Of a stretch of DNA of 25,712 nucleotides, positions 9,288-20,951 are shown one piece after another. The notes under the pieces were generated by a model that had not been told where the DNA came from, searched no databases, and saw nothing but the letters and a program-made list of their open reading frames with translations. This DNA comes from Paraglomus occultum (lineage: Eukaryota; Glomeromycota; Glomeromycetes; Paraglomerales; Paraglomeraceae): NCBI GenBank assembly GCA_910592205.1, contig CAJVPJ010000412.1, forward strand, positions 1 through 25,712, read 5' to 3'. The translations under genes and the position numbers were made by a program. The number at the start of each line of letters is the position of its first letter. Position 1 is the stretch's first letter.

Positions 9288-11980
9288 CGTGAGTAATATG
9301 ACGAGTTGTTATTTAATTGGGTAGGTAGCATTTTTGGTAAGCGTGTCGTATCCCAATGTGTGCTTGGGCCTATTACATTGCAGATAAAGGCATAAATTTG
9401 ATCAAACTATGCAGACCATGTGAAATTGAGATCCTGGAGGAAAATAAAAACCCACCACGCTGCAGTTACGTGTATGCTGTGTTTCAGGCATCATTTATGA
9501 ACCACGTGTAAGTAGTGGGGTTATTGTAACGGTCTAAGCAACGTAGGTTTGCGGGCAATTATTTCTACATACGATAATTCGATAGTCAATAAATAAACAA
9601 AACCCAATCAGAATCAGTTGTCATAATTTGCTTTGAAATGGAACAGATATTCTACTTTAATTAGTGCCTGGGTCTAAGCTAGTCAGTTGTTGGTATTTAA
9701 AAATTGCTTTTGATATATAAGACACAGACCGTCCGCAGATTTGGAAACGTTGTGATACTCGGGTGAAGCCGTACACCAGGAAACCGCCTTTCTCATACAT
9801 CATTCGTAACTCCTGTTTTACTTTATTTAATATAATATTATTAATACATGCTTAGCACTCTCTACGAACTTTCTATCTGTTAATGCAATGGTTGTCTGCT
9901 TAAAAACGGTAACTCGATGGTTTCCGAGTCTCCAATAATAATACTGTAATAGCGCGTATAAGGAAACTTTTTTGGGCGACTCAACCTGCAAACATTAGAA
10001 TCTGGAACTTGTTAGTACAGTTACAGAATTAATTGCATTTGGACACCGAAACACTTATTTGCGAGGTTGGTATTTTACAGGACATGTTTTCAATTTATTA
10101 GCTAGTTCATTTTTAATAGTCGTCTTCAAACAAGATCGTTTAAATGAAAATTGTTTCTAACAAATATTTTACTCTCACGTAATAAACTTCTTTTGTGCAA
10201 TAATTCGGACATTTGATTTTCACAGCAGCTCTAAACACTAACTTTAAATTTCTGACGTGCTCTATTGGTACGGATTCGATACTTAATACTTTATTCAATT
10301 CATTATTTCTGTTCATTTTGTGCCATTATCATTGACTTCCGGATTGTTTCAGAAACCAAATGTTCTTCTCACCAGTCCTTCTATCCATCTACATACCATT
10401 CACGCACAGCATAATATTAAAATGTATAAATATAAACGGATTCATAACAATACTAATCCAAAAACCATTTTGCCATTAGTAATATTTATTGACGAATTAA
10501 ATTTCTCATCTCATTATTAAAGATGCAATTAACCTTTCGATTGTGGTTTACGGATTTATGAATTTTTATTTAAAGAGATCGTAGCTTGCGTTCTTATAAC
10601 ATGATGGCACCCAGAACTTATTAAGAGCGTAGCAGGTGAATACCGACGACGATATTTTGTATTGAGACCTGATATGTAAAATAAATCCAACAAGGCGTGT
10701 GTCAGTGACAAAAGGTGAGTAAAAATTAGGATTATTATTATCTTAACGAGCTTGCATAATGTACCCATAGTTGGACGGCATATTGGATATCTTTTTTTTT
10801 CCCGTAACGTAGTAACAGCTATCCCGAACATTTGATCCTATGTTCTTCAACAATAACAAGAAAGAAATTAATCATAATGGATTTAACATTAAATTTTGGA
10901 GCTATTAATTCTTTCGAAAAATCATACGAATTTTTAGGGTAATTAAGCCGCCGTCTTGTACCTAATGAAAAAGACACCTTATTGCTATATGGAGTTGGTC
11001 GGCAACAAACGACAATCTTCAAATACTGCTCACTGTGTCAGGTGCCCCGTATTAATATTCCCGTTATAGTAGTACAAGTAATCTAATTTATTGCTAACTA
11101 CTGTTCTGTTAATATTTGTGGAGCGCATTCTATTAATTTAGTGGTATTCATCGCATTAGACTTATGTCCCAAAAGCAAATACTAATACGCCAGCACTGCA
11201 TATACCCCAAAATTTAAATACTAAATTAGCAATAGGGGTTTGGAAAGACAATACAAAGCAGTCCTGCCGCTTGTCAAAAAAAGCAAGAGTGTAAATGAAA
11301 ATAATGAAAAGTCGATATAAATGATTTTCGTTATATTTATTACCTTAAAAGCTGATCAGTTTTTAATTTGCTGTCCCAACACTTTGGAATCTCTTGGCAT
11401 TTGACGACATAACCGTTCTAGAGCGGAATTAGACAATTTTAATTTGTATATGTAAATCAAGTGCAAGCTATTATTAATTATTGTGGTAGGTCCAACTTAC
11501 CGTTTTTGACGCCCGTGAAATATTTTGTGGCATTTCGGCTGTTTGGTCACCTGGAATATTCGTGTGTCACTTTGAATATGTAAGTAGTCAATCGGGGAAT
11601 TCTAAAATAATTTTCTGAATATAAACAACAAAAGTATTCAAAATTCGGTAATTCTCGTTTGGTTTTTGTCTTCTTGATTCAGCCAAGAATACCCATAAGG
11701 GATATTGGTATTAATTAATATAAGAGTCCACCCGGAATGACTAAATAACACATAGACTATCAAACTTACTCGTTACCCTAATATCCGACTTTTATTTACT
11801 ATTCACATACTTATTCTACAACGCTTGCAATCGCAATCTACAACTTTATTAATATTCGTAAACGCGCAGCTCATAAACCAAATATTTAACCTGCGTCAAA
11901 CTATTCGCGTTTTTATAACAGCCGTTTCTATAGCAACTCATCTACTAGTTAATAATGTGGTATCTTCCTGATTATTAGAA
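9288..11980. other. Long gene-poor stretch
   Basis: About 2.7 kb between the divergently transcribed isomerase gene and the SH3-TBC gene. Short frames exist at 10320-10520 (+), 10556-10831 (-) and 10819-11022 (-). None has a recognisable domain, and their composition follows the AT-rich background. I see no tRNA, repeat array or transposon end here. The promoters of both flanking genes must be within it. Confidence 0.4.
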
Positions 11981-14900
11981 ATGCTAATAAAATCACCAGA
12001 AGAATTACAAAAATTAGAGGCATTCGCGAGAGAAGGTGAGTATAATAAATAAGAGTGAATTATAGATAACGGAAGTCGTTGAGAATCGATCAGTATTCAA
12101 TTGTATCGACATATTGTAATTTTTCATTGTAAAATTAAGGAATTTATTAATAATGTTCATGTTTCCCGTATTCAGGTGGCATTGGAGTAGCGATTGCCAA
12201 GATCGATACAGAAGCAGAGACTGAAGATGATTTAATGTTCTTTAAAGATGACAGAGTCGTCGTATTGAAACACATCAAAGATGATCGGTTTCTGGTAAGC
12301 ATTCGTACAGCAGGAACGAGCAAGAAGTATGTTGTCCTCTTTAATTAACCGAGACCTCTTCTTTTAGGGATATTGTGAAGACGTGATCGGTCTCTTTTCG
12401 GCAAAAAACGTCGTTTTCACTAGCCCGATAAAGAGTACGGCGCCTCCTAAAATTGTTAATAACCCATCCGATGTCATTGTCTCGAACTCGACAATTGTCC
12501 CATCAGTTTCCGTCGCATCAATCATAGATGTAAATAACGACATGCTTACGTCTAGTAATGCGAGAATAAAGTCGCCTTCACCGCCCCTCCTTTCATCGGT
12601 AACTACGACGCCGGTACAAACTCCAACAGTCATGTTATCACAATATATTACGCCGAACCAGTTAACAGCATCATTAACGTCGCCAGACTTTCTTCCGCCG
12701 ATATCAACTTCTACCACCCCAGTACATTCGCCGACTATACCAACGTTTGATGATATCTATAAGGGAGGACTAATGCCATTGGGATTCCCAGAACCACCAA
12801 CTACTCTTCCTAAAATTACAACCGATCTTAATACTAATGTAATAGCAGCGCAGGAACAGGCGCAGTACACTATGGGGAGAAGCCCAGAGAAAATGCAAGA
12901 CAACAATATAATACGATTACCAACGCAATACTCAAAAAATTCCAACCAAGTACAATCTCTAGCAGTCTCCCCAAATTCCCGGCAGGGCTCCCACCCATCA
13001 TCTCCACAAAGATCTCCCGTGATTAATCCCGTCATGAAAACTTCAACATCACCAATATCTAACCATACGGGCCCATCTCTGTCACTGGATACTGAGAAAG
13101 AGCAGATTGGGGTAGTGGAAAGACAGCATGAGCAAGGTTATAATAATAGAGACAAGATGCAGAGAACGCCAATGGTTGTCGAAAACGGGGTCGTGAATAA
13201 CGTGGGTACGAACGTAAACAGCAATGTTATAGGATATGCTAATGGTCCAAGACGGCAGAACACTGCGCCAGTATCAGGAAATTCAGGGTCCCCGCCTTCT
13301 TCAACAGAACTACAACAATACCAAACATCCCCTCCAACTTCACTCCAAAGCAGTCCAATCTCATCACCGACTTGGCATTCACAAGGCCATAATGTCAAGC
13401 CCCAAGATGCTACTCGGGATATGATTAATGGATATGAGCCAGCACTCAATAAAAACGGCCAACTACCATTTGGTGGAGTTCGATCATATAATTTTAATCA
13501 ACCCTTTACAAGCCCTCATCCTGGCGTTCGCCCTATCGAAAATAATTATGCTTCTATGCCTTATTCCGGTCCTTCTTCTCACTTGCTTCACAATCAGCAA
13601 CACCAATCCGGTCCATGGCGGAAGAACTCCGCTCCACAGATGCAAGGTTCTGGAACAATTGTTCCACCTAGACGTTTAAATTCCACACCCTCAACGCCGA
13701 CACCGACGCTGGGAGATGATTATTACTCCGTAGGCAAAGTTGAGAACAATAACATGATATTCGATGACCGTAAACATTTCGTCGACGGTGGAGGAATACA
13801 TCAAGATAGAACAGTGCAACAACAATTGTTAGGATCAATCCAAGGACAAGGTTACATGCAAAGGAAACCGAATTCGATCCCACAGTATTATCATTCAAAC
13901 CCTGTTCCGCAGCAACAAATTCAAAGACAAGTTCAAGTTCCAAATCGATTTGGCCATGTACAACAGATGCGCCCACCTCAAGCATCACAACTCCCACCAT
14001 CTCGTCCTTCCTATCTTCACAAAGAACAGCATTTCCAACAGCAGCAATACTTGCAGCAGCAACTTGCCTGGCAGCAACAACAGCAACAACAGCTACAGCA
14101 GCAGCAGCTTGAGCAACAGCTACAACAGCAGCAGCTTGAGCAACAGCTACAACAGCAGCAGCTTGAGCAACAGCTACAACAGCAACAGCGGCTACAGCAA
14201 CAACAGCTACAGCAACAGCAGCTACAGCAACAACAGCTACAGCAACAACAACTACAGCAACAGCAGCTACAAAAACAGCAGCAGCAGCAGCAGCTACAAC
14301 AAAAACAAGAACAACAAAAACAGCAGCAGCTCCTACAAGAACAACAACTACAGCAACAACAAGAACAGCAAAGGTTGCAAGAGAAGCAGCGGTTACAACA
14401 ACAACAACTACTGTTGCAACAAAAGAAAGAACTGCAGCAGGCAAAACAACAATTGCAACAGCAACAATTGCAACAACAGCAGCAACTGCAGCAGCAAAAA
14501 CAACGACTACAACAGCAGAAACAACAACTGCAACAGCAGAAACAACAACTGCAACAAAAATATGAACTGACGCGACTGCAAGAAAATGAAGACGAGGAAC
14601 AAGAGGAAGAAGAACAAGAAGAACAACAAAGAGGAATGTCTCTGCCATCAACACAGTCCCAGGTGCAAGCCGAGCTGTCGTCAGCTTCAGCTCAGCCTCA
14701 GCCTCAAGCTCAACCGTCACCTTCATCTGTCACAACTTTGCCGTCACACACTTCCAAAGTCCAGCCATTACGATCTCCATCCCCACCTCCCTCCCCATCT
14801 TCCTCCCGCTCTCCAGCATCCTCACGTTCTCCGTCACCTTCGCCAGCGAAACGAATGTCTCGAATCGTCCTGTCCGCAGACGACGGCGACACTGATGAAG

Positions 14901-16980
14901 AAGGTGAAGACGATATAGAAAGTTCTCTTATTGCGTATCGCAGCCGACCTAATAGTATCCAACCAACAACATTAAGTAACATGAAGATACCACTTTTAAT
15001 TATTGATCATGTTGACGATGACAATGAGACAGAGAACGTCTTTAATGGAATGAAAAAAGAAACGAATGAGAATAAAACCGACCAAGTTGTGCGAACAGAT
15101 GAGTCTGTTAGGAAAGATGTTCTTCCTGAGATTAAGATTGATTTGGATAATACTAAAAGTGAGTCAGAAGATGGTAATAGAAGAGTAAATGCTGGTGGTA
15201 ATAATGGAGGAGACAAGAGCGACAACAAGATCGCAGCTTCTGTTTCTCGTCCAGAGAGAAAAGACTCTATGCCTGTACAGAAAGATCAAAATACATCGAG
15301 TACGAAGCTTCCCGATAATGCTGAGTTGCAAAAGAGTAGTTTAGCTAATATGACAGATAACTCGAATAATTCTCTAAGTGCGAATGGTTCCGGCAAGACA
15401 ATTCAGAAGAAAGAAGAAGTTTTGACTGTGGACAATTACGGATTCGTTCATGATGTCTTATTGGAGAACATTCCCGATGGAGTCGATCCTATTAAGAGAA
15501 TGTAAGTTATCTTGTTCGTGTTCTGGCTTGTTTTATTGAGGTCAATAATATGTTCTCTTATTATACTGACTGTTACTACTCTTGCGCCGCTAATTCTTTA
15601 TTGTATTCATCATGTTTTTCTTCTACTAGTATTCAAGCACCGGGTTCTGAGGATAAAGGTACGAGAAATGTTAGACAATATAGAGAAAGAGAAACGAAAT
15701 GGGTTGCGGTATTGGGAAGTATGGATTCATCAACCGCACGAGATTCGAGAAGGATTAAGAAGCTAGTTAGGCTTGGAATTCCCGAATCAGTTCGTGGTAA
15801 AGCATGGCGATTCATGGCTAACGCTGACAAAAATAGGAAGCCTAAAGTTTATGATGTAAGTGTAACAAAACCAGTCGTGAAAGCAAATAATGTGTTGCTA
15901 TCATTGAGGCGCTAAATTGTTATTTTCGTCCCTTCAAGGTCCTCCGCAAGAGAGACAGGCTTCCAATATATGACGTAATAGAAAGAGATATCCACCGCTG
16001 CTATCCTGACCATATTCAATTTCGCGAGGGTACAGGCTCTGGTCAGTCTGACCTTCACGATGTTCTCAAAGCATACGCTCACTACAATCAAAAAGTCGGT
16101 TATTGTCAAGGAATGGGCAGACTTGTCGGGATGATGCTTATGCAGATGCCCGCTGAGGATACGTTTTGGTTGCTAGTCGTTACTATCGAAGAGTATATGA
16201 ACGGGTATTATACGCCCGATTTGATGGAGCTGAAAGTTGATTCTTTTGTTTTCGACGTTCTTCTTGTTGAACATGACCCTAAATTGGCTCAGCATCTGGT
16301 GAGTTAACTATTTAAGCAGTTGTTTAATAAGATGCATGTCTGATCGTTAGAATCTTTTATAGAGCGACAATCGTGTTCTTCCAATAATGTACATAACGCA
16401 ATGGTTTATGACTCTGTTTACTATGTCGCTTCCATGGGCATCAGTCTTACGTGTCTGGGATATATTTTATTTCGAAGGTAGACATGCTTTGATTTTCATC
16501 ACGTAGTAGCCGTATTTCGACCAAATTTTATTCACCACATTTTACGATTTACAAGGCGTGAAACTTTTCTTCCGAGTTGGTCTAGCAATTTTGGACTGTA
16601 CTAGAGAACACATTCTTAAGAAATGTCCCACCAGTTCAGAAATCCTAGACTTCCTTCTGCATATTCCGCCTGAAATGCTTACACCAGATATTTTGCTCGA
16701 AGCGGCGTTTAAAATAAGACTTAAAAGGAGTACAATCAGGCGCCTTAAACGGCGAGTGGCAATTGAGCTTGAATCTGGTGCAATATCTGTAGGCGAGAAC
16801 AGCGTTGTTGTTGGAAATGGGGACGGTCGCGGGGGAGAGGAGAAGGAAGAAAAAGAAAAGGACAGAGATAAGGAGAAGGAAAAGGAAAGGGAGAAAGAAA
16901 AGAAACCGACGCGAAAGAGGAATGGAGAGGATAGAGTGAAAGTTGATGGAGTTGAATTTAGATTGCTGGGAGATGGGTAG
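11981..16980 (+). CDS. SH3-like - polyQ linker - TBC Rab-GAP protein (7 exons)
   Basis: Predicted GTPase-activating protein for a Rab GTPase. Exons: 11981-12035, 12176-12294, 12368-15501, 15630-15855, 15939-16298, 16363-16477, 16556-16980; 1477 residues with every junction in frame. Residues 20-75 resemble an SH3 fold (AIAKIDTEAETEDDLMFFKD, then VVLKHI and GLFSAKNVVF), although the usual binding-face Trp pair is missing. A disordered Ser/Pro/Asn linker follows with many SP sites, then a Gln-dominated stretch at about 614-790, an acidic patch (DEEQEEEEQEE) and a PSPPPSPSSSRSP run. The TBC domain spans about 1150-1400: RLGIPESVRGKAW, the arginine finger in IERDIHR (R1198) and the glutamine finger in YCQGM (Q1235), so catalysis should be intact. 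The tail is Lys/Glu-rich. It is nearest the TBC1D10/Msb3-like groups by feel. The start is the first ATG giving an in-frame SH3. AATAAA lies at 17185. Confidence 0.88.
14030..14560 (+). repeat. Coding CAG/CAA repeat tract with two minisatellite periods
   Basis: About 530 bases of mixed CAG and CAA codons with Leu, Glu and Lys interruptions. Two higher-order periods are visible. A 27-base unit, CTTGAGCAACAGCTACAACA plus GCAGCAG (LEQQLQQQQ), occurs three times at about 14108-14188. A 15-base unit encoding LQQQQ occurs about six times at about 14190-14275. The period of Leu suggests a glutamine-rich coiled coil. Mixed CAG and CAA codons tend to slow slippage, while the 27- and 15-base blocks are likely to vary between strains. 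Confidence 0.92.
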
Positions 16981-17593
16981 GATTGTGCATTGGGATAGGT
17001 AATTCAGGCTTTAGGCTCACTATTTAATATTATGTTTCATTGTAACTATATGACATTTTTCGAACATCTCGTATCTGAATCAGGCTTTTTGCTACTATTT
17101 TTCTTTTTTGGATATTTTGTATATAACCAAATACTTGTAATTTTATTATCACATATACTGGTGTAAATTATGTTGGCGGTAGGTAATAAATTAATTGAAT
17201 TGAAAATTCATTATAATAACACATCTGCTTTGCAGACCGTCAATTTCTGCCCTCCAAAAAATAACCGGGTAACACAAAATTTGTGGTTTTATAACTTGTG
17301 TTTATTGTCTCTGTTAACCAAATGATTGAAATCTAACAGTTTCGCCGATTTTATCTTCTACTTTCGATCATTTGTAAAGTCGAATCAGTTACGTTAATCT
17401 CAAATACGGCGCTAACAAAATGTGTTTAGAATGTTTTGAAATATATATGTTCAAATTTTCTTTCAATTCGGATGAGAAAAGATGAGAAATAAACTTAAAC
17501 GTGATCTTAGTCAATCGAAAATTAATCCCTGTGGGTATGTTACAATACTAAATACGTGGATGTAAGCTTTCGCGTTTGTTGTTAAAGTAGTTA
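16981..17593. other. 3' flank of the TBC gene; no gene
   Basis: AT-rich, with a candidate polyadenylation signal AATAAA at 17185-17190. Nothing else supportable was seen before the transposon-like sequence at 17594. Confidence 0.5.
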
Positions 17594-18464
17594 CAGTCAA
17601 ACCTCGATATAGTAAAGTTTCGATACAGTAAATTTCGCATTATAATCAAGAATTCCTCCGATACAAACCATTATTAAAATTTCCCTTGATATAATAAAGT
17701 TATATAGTAAGTCTCGTTATTAGATATAGTCAAGTTTTTCCTTAAAATTACTATTACATGGCTGTCAGCATATACAGCAGCTCTGCTATTTTCCAGATCT
17801 CTCTGTCACAGCAGATGTTTTATTAGTAAATCTTCTTCACATGAGTTTTGACTATTATACTTCTGCATCTGCTTTTATTGTATTCAGTAGTGTCCTATTT
17901 TTTTCAAACACTCTGATTTCTAACAAAATTGCATATTAATATACAAATGCAAGTTGCTTGTCAGGTAATTGTTTGCAAATTCAATATAGAAGTTTCCTTT
18001 AAAGGAAAGATTTTCAATTTACCTTAAATGTTGTTTATTAATTATTATTAGCTAAAAATTGCGTTAAGCTGCTTTGTTTCATTGAATTTACAATCTGACA
18101 ATATTTACAGAGTTATTGTGAGCTGAGACAAAAGAAGTGAATATACTATAAACAATACTATGTTGCGGAAATATAATTGTTGATTTCAAACTTATTATTC
18201 TTGTAGAATGAAACACGACCTGAAAACAATTCACTCATGATATGTAATTCTAACATTGTGTTAATTGTTACACGGCATATACGGATAAACCACGTGATTT
18301 GCATTTAGAGAGAGATATCCATATAGACGGGACTCGCAAATCTATTGCAATTGCAGAAAATAGAGGTTGCATTTAGTTACTAGGTCCCATGCTTGGGACC
18401 GAGAAAAAGCTTGCATTTAGGGAGGTTTTGCACTTATGGAGGTTGCACTTATAGGGTGTCACTG
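17594..18464. mobile_element. TA-flanked pogo/Tc1-like non-autonomous element(s)
   Basis: The left end reads TA then CAGTCAAACCTCGATATAG, a form typical of pogo/Tigger termini. It is followed by four degenerate copies of a 'TCGATATAGTAAAG' motif to about 17710. The right end, reverse-complemented, reads TA then CAGTGACACCCTATAAGTGC, with TA at 18465-18466. The two ends share only CAGT and a few later bases, so this may be two different elements side by side rather than one 871-bp element. Five copies of a TTGCATTTAG/TTGCACTTAT motif lie at about 18298, 18366, 18411, 18428 and 18443. A 7-bp stem hairpin (GGTCCCA-TGCT-TGGGACC) lies at 18383-18400. No transposase frame is present. Confidence 0.55.
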
Positions 18465-18466
18465 TA

Positions 18467-19675
18467 TTGAGTATTAAAACCATTGCGAGTTAAGCTCCAT
18501 TAATATAATTGTGCATTGTCGTGTTTTGCAAATAGAAATTTTCTTTACAATAAGTCTGTGAGTATCTTCTTTTTAGCTGGAATGCTAGTCGTGATGTATT
18601 AGGATCTTGACATTAGGCATAATACATAGACAAAGTAGATGCGCAGTATAAACAGTCTCAACTCCCAAAGACGCACTGGAGAGTAGTCAACCCTGCTTGT
18701 GTCGGACCTGCATAAACGCTTTATAACGGATCAATTTCTGCACCAAACGGCCAAGTATAAGATTTTGTTTACAACGGTCTGGCATGTATGCCGTAAGGAG
18801 GCTCGACTTATCGAATTTGTGGGAGGCATTCATGTCACCGACAAAATTTCACCGAAGTTATTCTTTTTGGTAGTTTTTGTCGGTGTGGGTAAACTTTACT
18901 CTGCTGCAGAAACTGTTAACATTCTCTCTTCACACACTCAATTAAAAAACGGCCGTGCCAGATTCTTTCCTCCTCATTCACAGGAGACTTTTCTGCTAAT
19001 GCATTGCTAACATACAAATAAATCGCACCCAAATTTGTCAGCTTAATTAGTAATTCTCTTAATAACGCTGTTTGAAACAAGGCAATAAACAAATGATGAT
19101 GTGGTGTATAAGTTTTATTGCCAAGCTATTAAACTTGCAGCACCAATATTACAAATCAACTGAGGCGCTGAATTTGCTGCGGACGGGACCTTCCCACCCC
19201 TTACTATAAACAAAGCTTCTTTATTTCGTTCTCAGTATAGACGTTTTCATATTAGTGCTTTTTTATAATAATACTCACATGTGATAGAATCTTTGGAAAA
19301 TAATATTCTATAATATGTCTGTAACAAGTCTTATTCAAAAACTTACTTAAAAAGAACTGAAGTACAACAACAAAGTGTTCTCCATCGGCAGTGAGTGAGT
19401 CTTTTCCGATTTAAATCAAAATCATGGGTTATTTTTGTTCATACAATGAATAATGTCGAAATAAGGAATAGATATAACAAATGATAGCTTTCTCCATGGA
19501 TCCTTACCACGACTCCTTGTTACCACAAAAATATTGTCAGTGTGAATAATAATTATTGATTATTTTATTACTCTTAGCGATAATTCATTACGTGAGAAAC
19601 ATATTTAACTTATTTTACATAGATATCTATCTTATTAAAGACATAAATAAATTTATATGCCACCAGCATATTTAC
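18467..19675. other. Intergenic; one unsupported open frame
   Basis: A 103-codon frame at 18699-19010 (+) has mixed composition (HKRFITDQFLHQTAKYKILF near its start) but lacks an ATG until its last residues, and I recognise no domain. It could be an internal exon. TTTATT at 19564-19569 would serve as AATAAA for the minus-strand gene ending at 19676. The rest is AT-rich. Confidence 0.35.
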
Positions 19676-20114
19676 TTATGACGGCACAGTTTGCAGTTGC
19701 AGTTGGAGGGCGATAAATCTGGCATAATTAGATAACTCACTAGTCGACTGATATAAAACGCATATTAGTTGTCTTGATATTTTAAAGTTTTTATCACAAC
19801 AGATAAGTAAATCTTACCATAGCCGCTAATTTTTCTTGATTAATACCATCCTTTGCAACAAAACGCATGTCGTTTTTAATGCAGTCTTCGGTGCGGATTA
19901 ACTCTTCTGACAGACTTTCCAAAATGTCAATAGAATTTTCCAAACGGTCCGTTATCGGCAGCATTCTTTTGCACTTCGAACAGTCTTTTTTCGCCGATCT
20001 TTTTGTTCTAGTTGACTTTTTATCAACAACCATGACTGCGTTCTTCCCGGTAAAATCAAAATTCGCAGGTGTAGTCTTCGACTTGCGTGTACGTTGTTTG
20101 ATCAACGTTGACAT
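19676..20114 (-). CDS. Small two-exon gene, 118 residues, unknown function
   Basis: Minus-strand exons 20114-19818 and 19735-19676, joined across an 82-nt GTAAGA...TGAG intron (19736-19817) in phase 0. The intron contains ACTAAT, a plausible branch site. The start ATG at 20114 has a favourable context (gcc before it). The product begins with a basic stretch (MSTLIKQRTRKSKTTPANFD) and has a second basic run with a CxxC pair (KKDCSKCKRML, about 58-69). It then has a helical, acidic region (ENSIDILESLSEELIRTEDC) and ends in a short amphipathic helix (LSNYARFIALQLQLQTVPS). An alternative upstream ATG at 20162 adds 16 residues. The acceptor choice is not certain: one using the TAG three bases upstream gives an immediate stop. 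The shape would fit a small nuclear or kinetochore-type adaptor, but I do not recognise it. Confidence 0.5.
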
Positions 20115-20755
20115 GGCTGTTAGATGGTGAGCTTGGCGGAGATTGCCATTATATATAAACATTACATGGAAATAGAGTTACACACAAAGTGCGATCAGGA
20201 TGTGATATCTGGGAATATAAATAGATTGCGTTAACCGATCGTAGTAGACGAACGTATGAACTCGAGGATATGCAAGTCTTCCGAGAAAGTATGTATAATT
20301 AAGTCATCGATAATGGTTATTTATATAAATGGGGTTGATTTATTTGTTTCACAACAATTTTCATTCACATATAATTAGTTTGTTGAGCGCTCTTTTTTAT
20401 ATTTAATGCAAGTTGTGTCGTCAGAATTACGCTTCGAAACAACCCCTCTATCGATACAAAACACATATACGTGCAAGACATATTATTGTAACTATAGGCA
20501 GGCATATTTTTTCTTGAAATACACCACTGATACGTAAGCTGTTGTGCGTTATGCATCTCATCGCATTGGCTTGCGCGTATTAGAAGAAACAATCGACCCA
20601 TATTGCTGCAAGTTGAATAAATACAAGTAGCGGCAAATACAAATGTAGAGTTTTTCGAATAACATAAGCAAGTTTTAACAACTGCTCAATGCATTAATGG
20701 AACGATCCACTGTTTGGAAAGGCGTTTGAATCTGTAACACATCACCTTTGAAGTA
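20115..20755. other. Upstream region of the small gene; no gene
   Basis: A 78-codon minus-strand frame at 20365-20601 has no recognisable domain and is probably chance. No other feature was seen. Confidence 0.4.
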
Positions 20756-20949
20756 CAGTCGTACCCCCCATAATCACACAGTCGGGAACAGTGCAACTTT
20801 TGTTGAAAATGTGCTTATAAAGAGGTTGTGACTGTACAGAGGTTATTCCTATAAGTTTTATAGTAATTGGTTCTCAAACATGGTGTGCTAATAAAGAGGT
20901 TTTTATACGATATGCTTATAGAGAGGGTGACTATAAAGGGGTACGACTG
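20756..20949. mobile_element. 194-bp TA-flanked MITE (Tc1/pogo-like)
   Basis: The terminal inverted repeats are CAGTCGTACCCCC at 20756-20768 and its complement GGGGTACGACTG ending at 20949, flanked by TA on both sides (20754-20755 and 20950-20951), the target preference of the Tc1/mariner/pogo superfamily. Inside, a TGCTTATAAAGAGGT-like motif recurs at about 20813, 20887, 20913 and, degenerate, 20930. These may be transposase binding sites. There is no coding capacity. Confidence 0.85.
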
Positions 20950-20951
20950 TA

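Noticed and set aside
9720-9790. Possible tRNA-like stretch with GTGATACTCGGGTGAAGCC
   Set aside because: No pairing acceptor stem and no match to the A and B boxes.
12364-13449. Minus-strand frames at 12364-12717, 12757-13035 and 13138-13449
   Set aside because: They overlap the well-supported large exon, have no conserved features, and their composition mirrors the sense strand.
14030-14560. The polyQ repeat region as a CRISPR-like array
   Set aside because: Units are coding, contiguous and without unique spacers; the period is a multiple of three and lies in an open exon of a eukaryotic gene.
13950-14570. Plus-strand frame rich in Asn and Ser inside the large exon
   Set aside because: A shifted reading of the same CAA/CAG repeats (AAC/AGC); not an independent gene.
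13668-14726. Long minus-strand open frame (352 codons) rich in Val and Ala
   Set aside because: It is the antisense of the CAG/CAA tract: pure triplet repeats keep all related frames open, and the Val/Ala/Ser pattern is just their complement. The sense strand carries a coherent spliced gene.
18699-19010. A 103-codon plus frame as a gene
   Set aside because: No ATG near its start, no recognisable domain and no clear splice partners; mentioned only within the region description.
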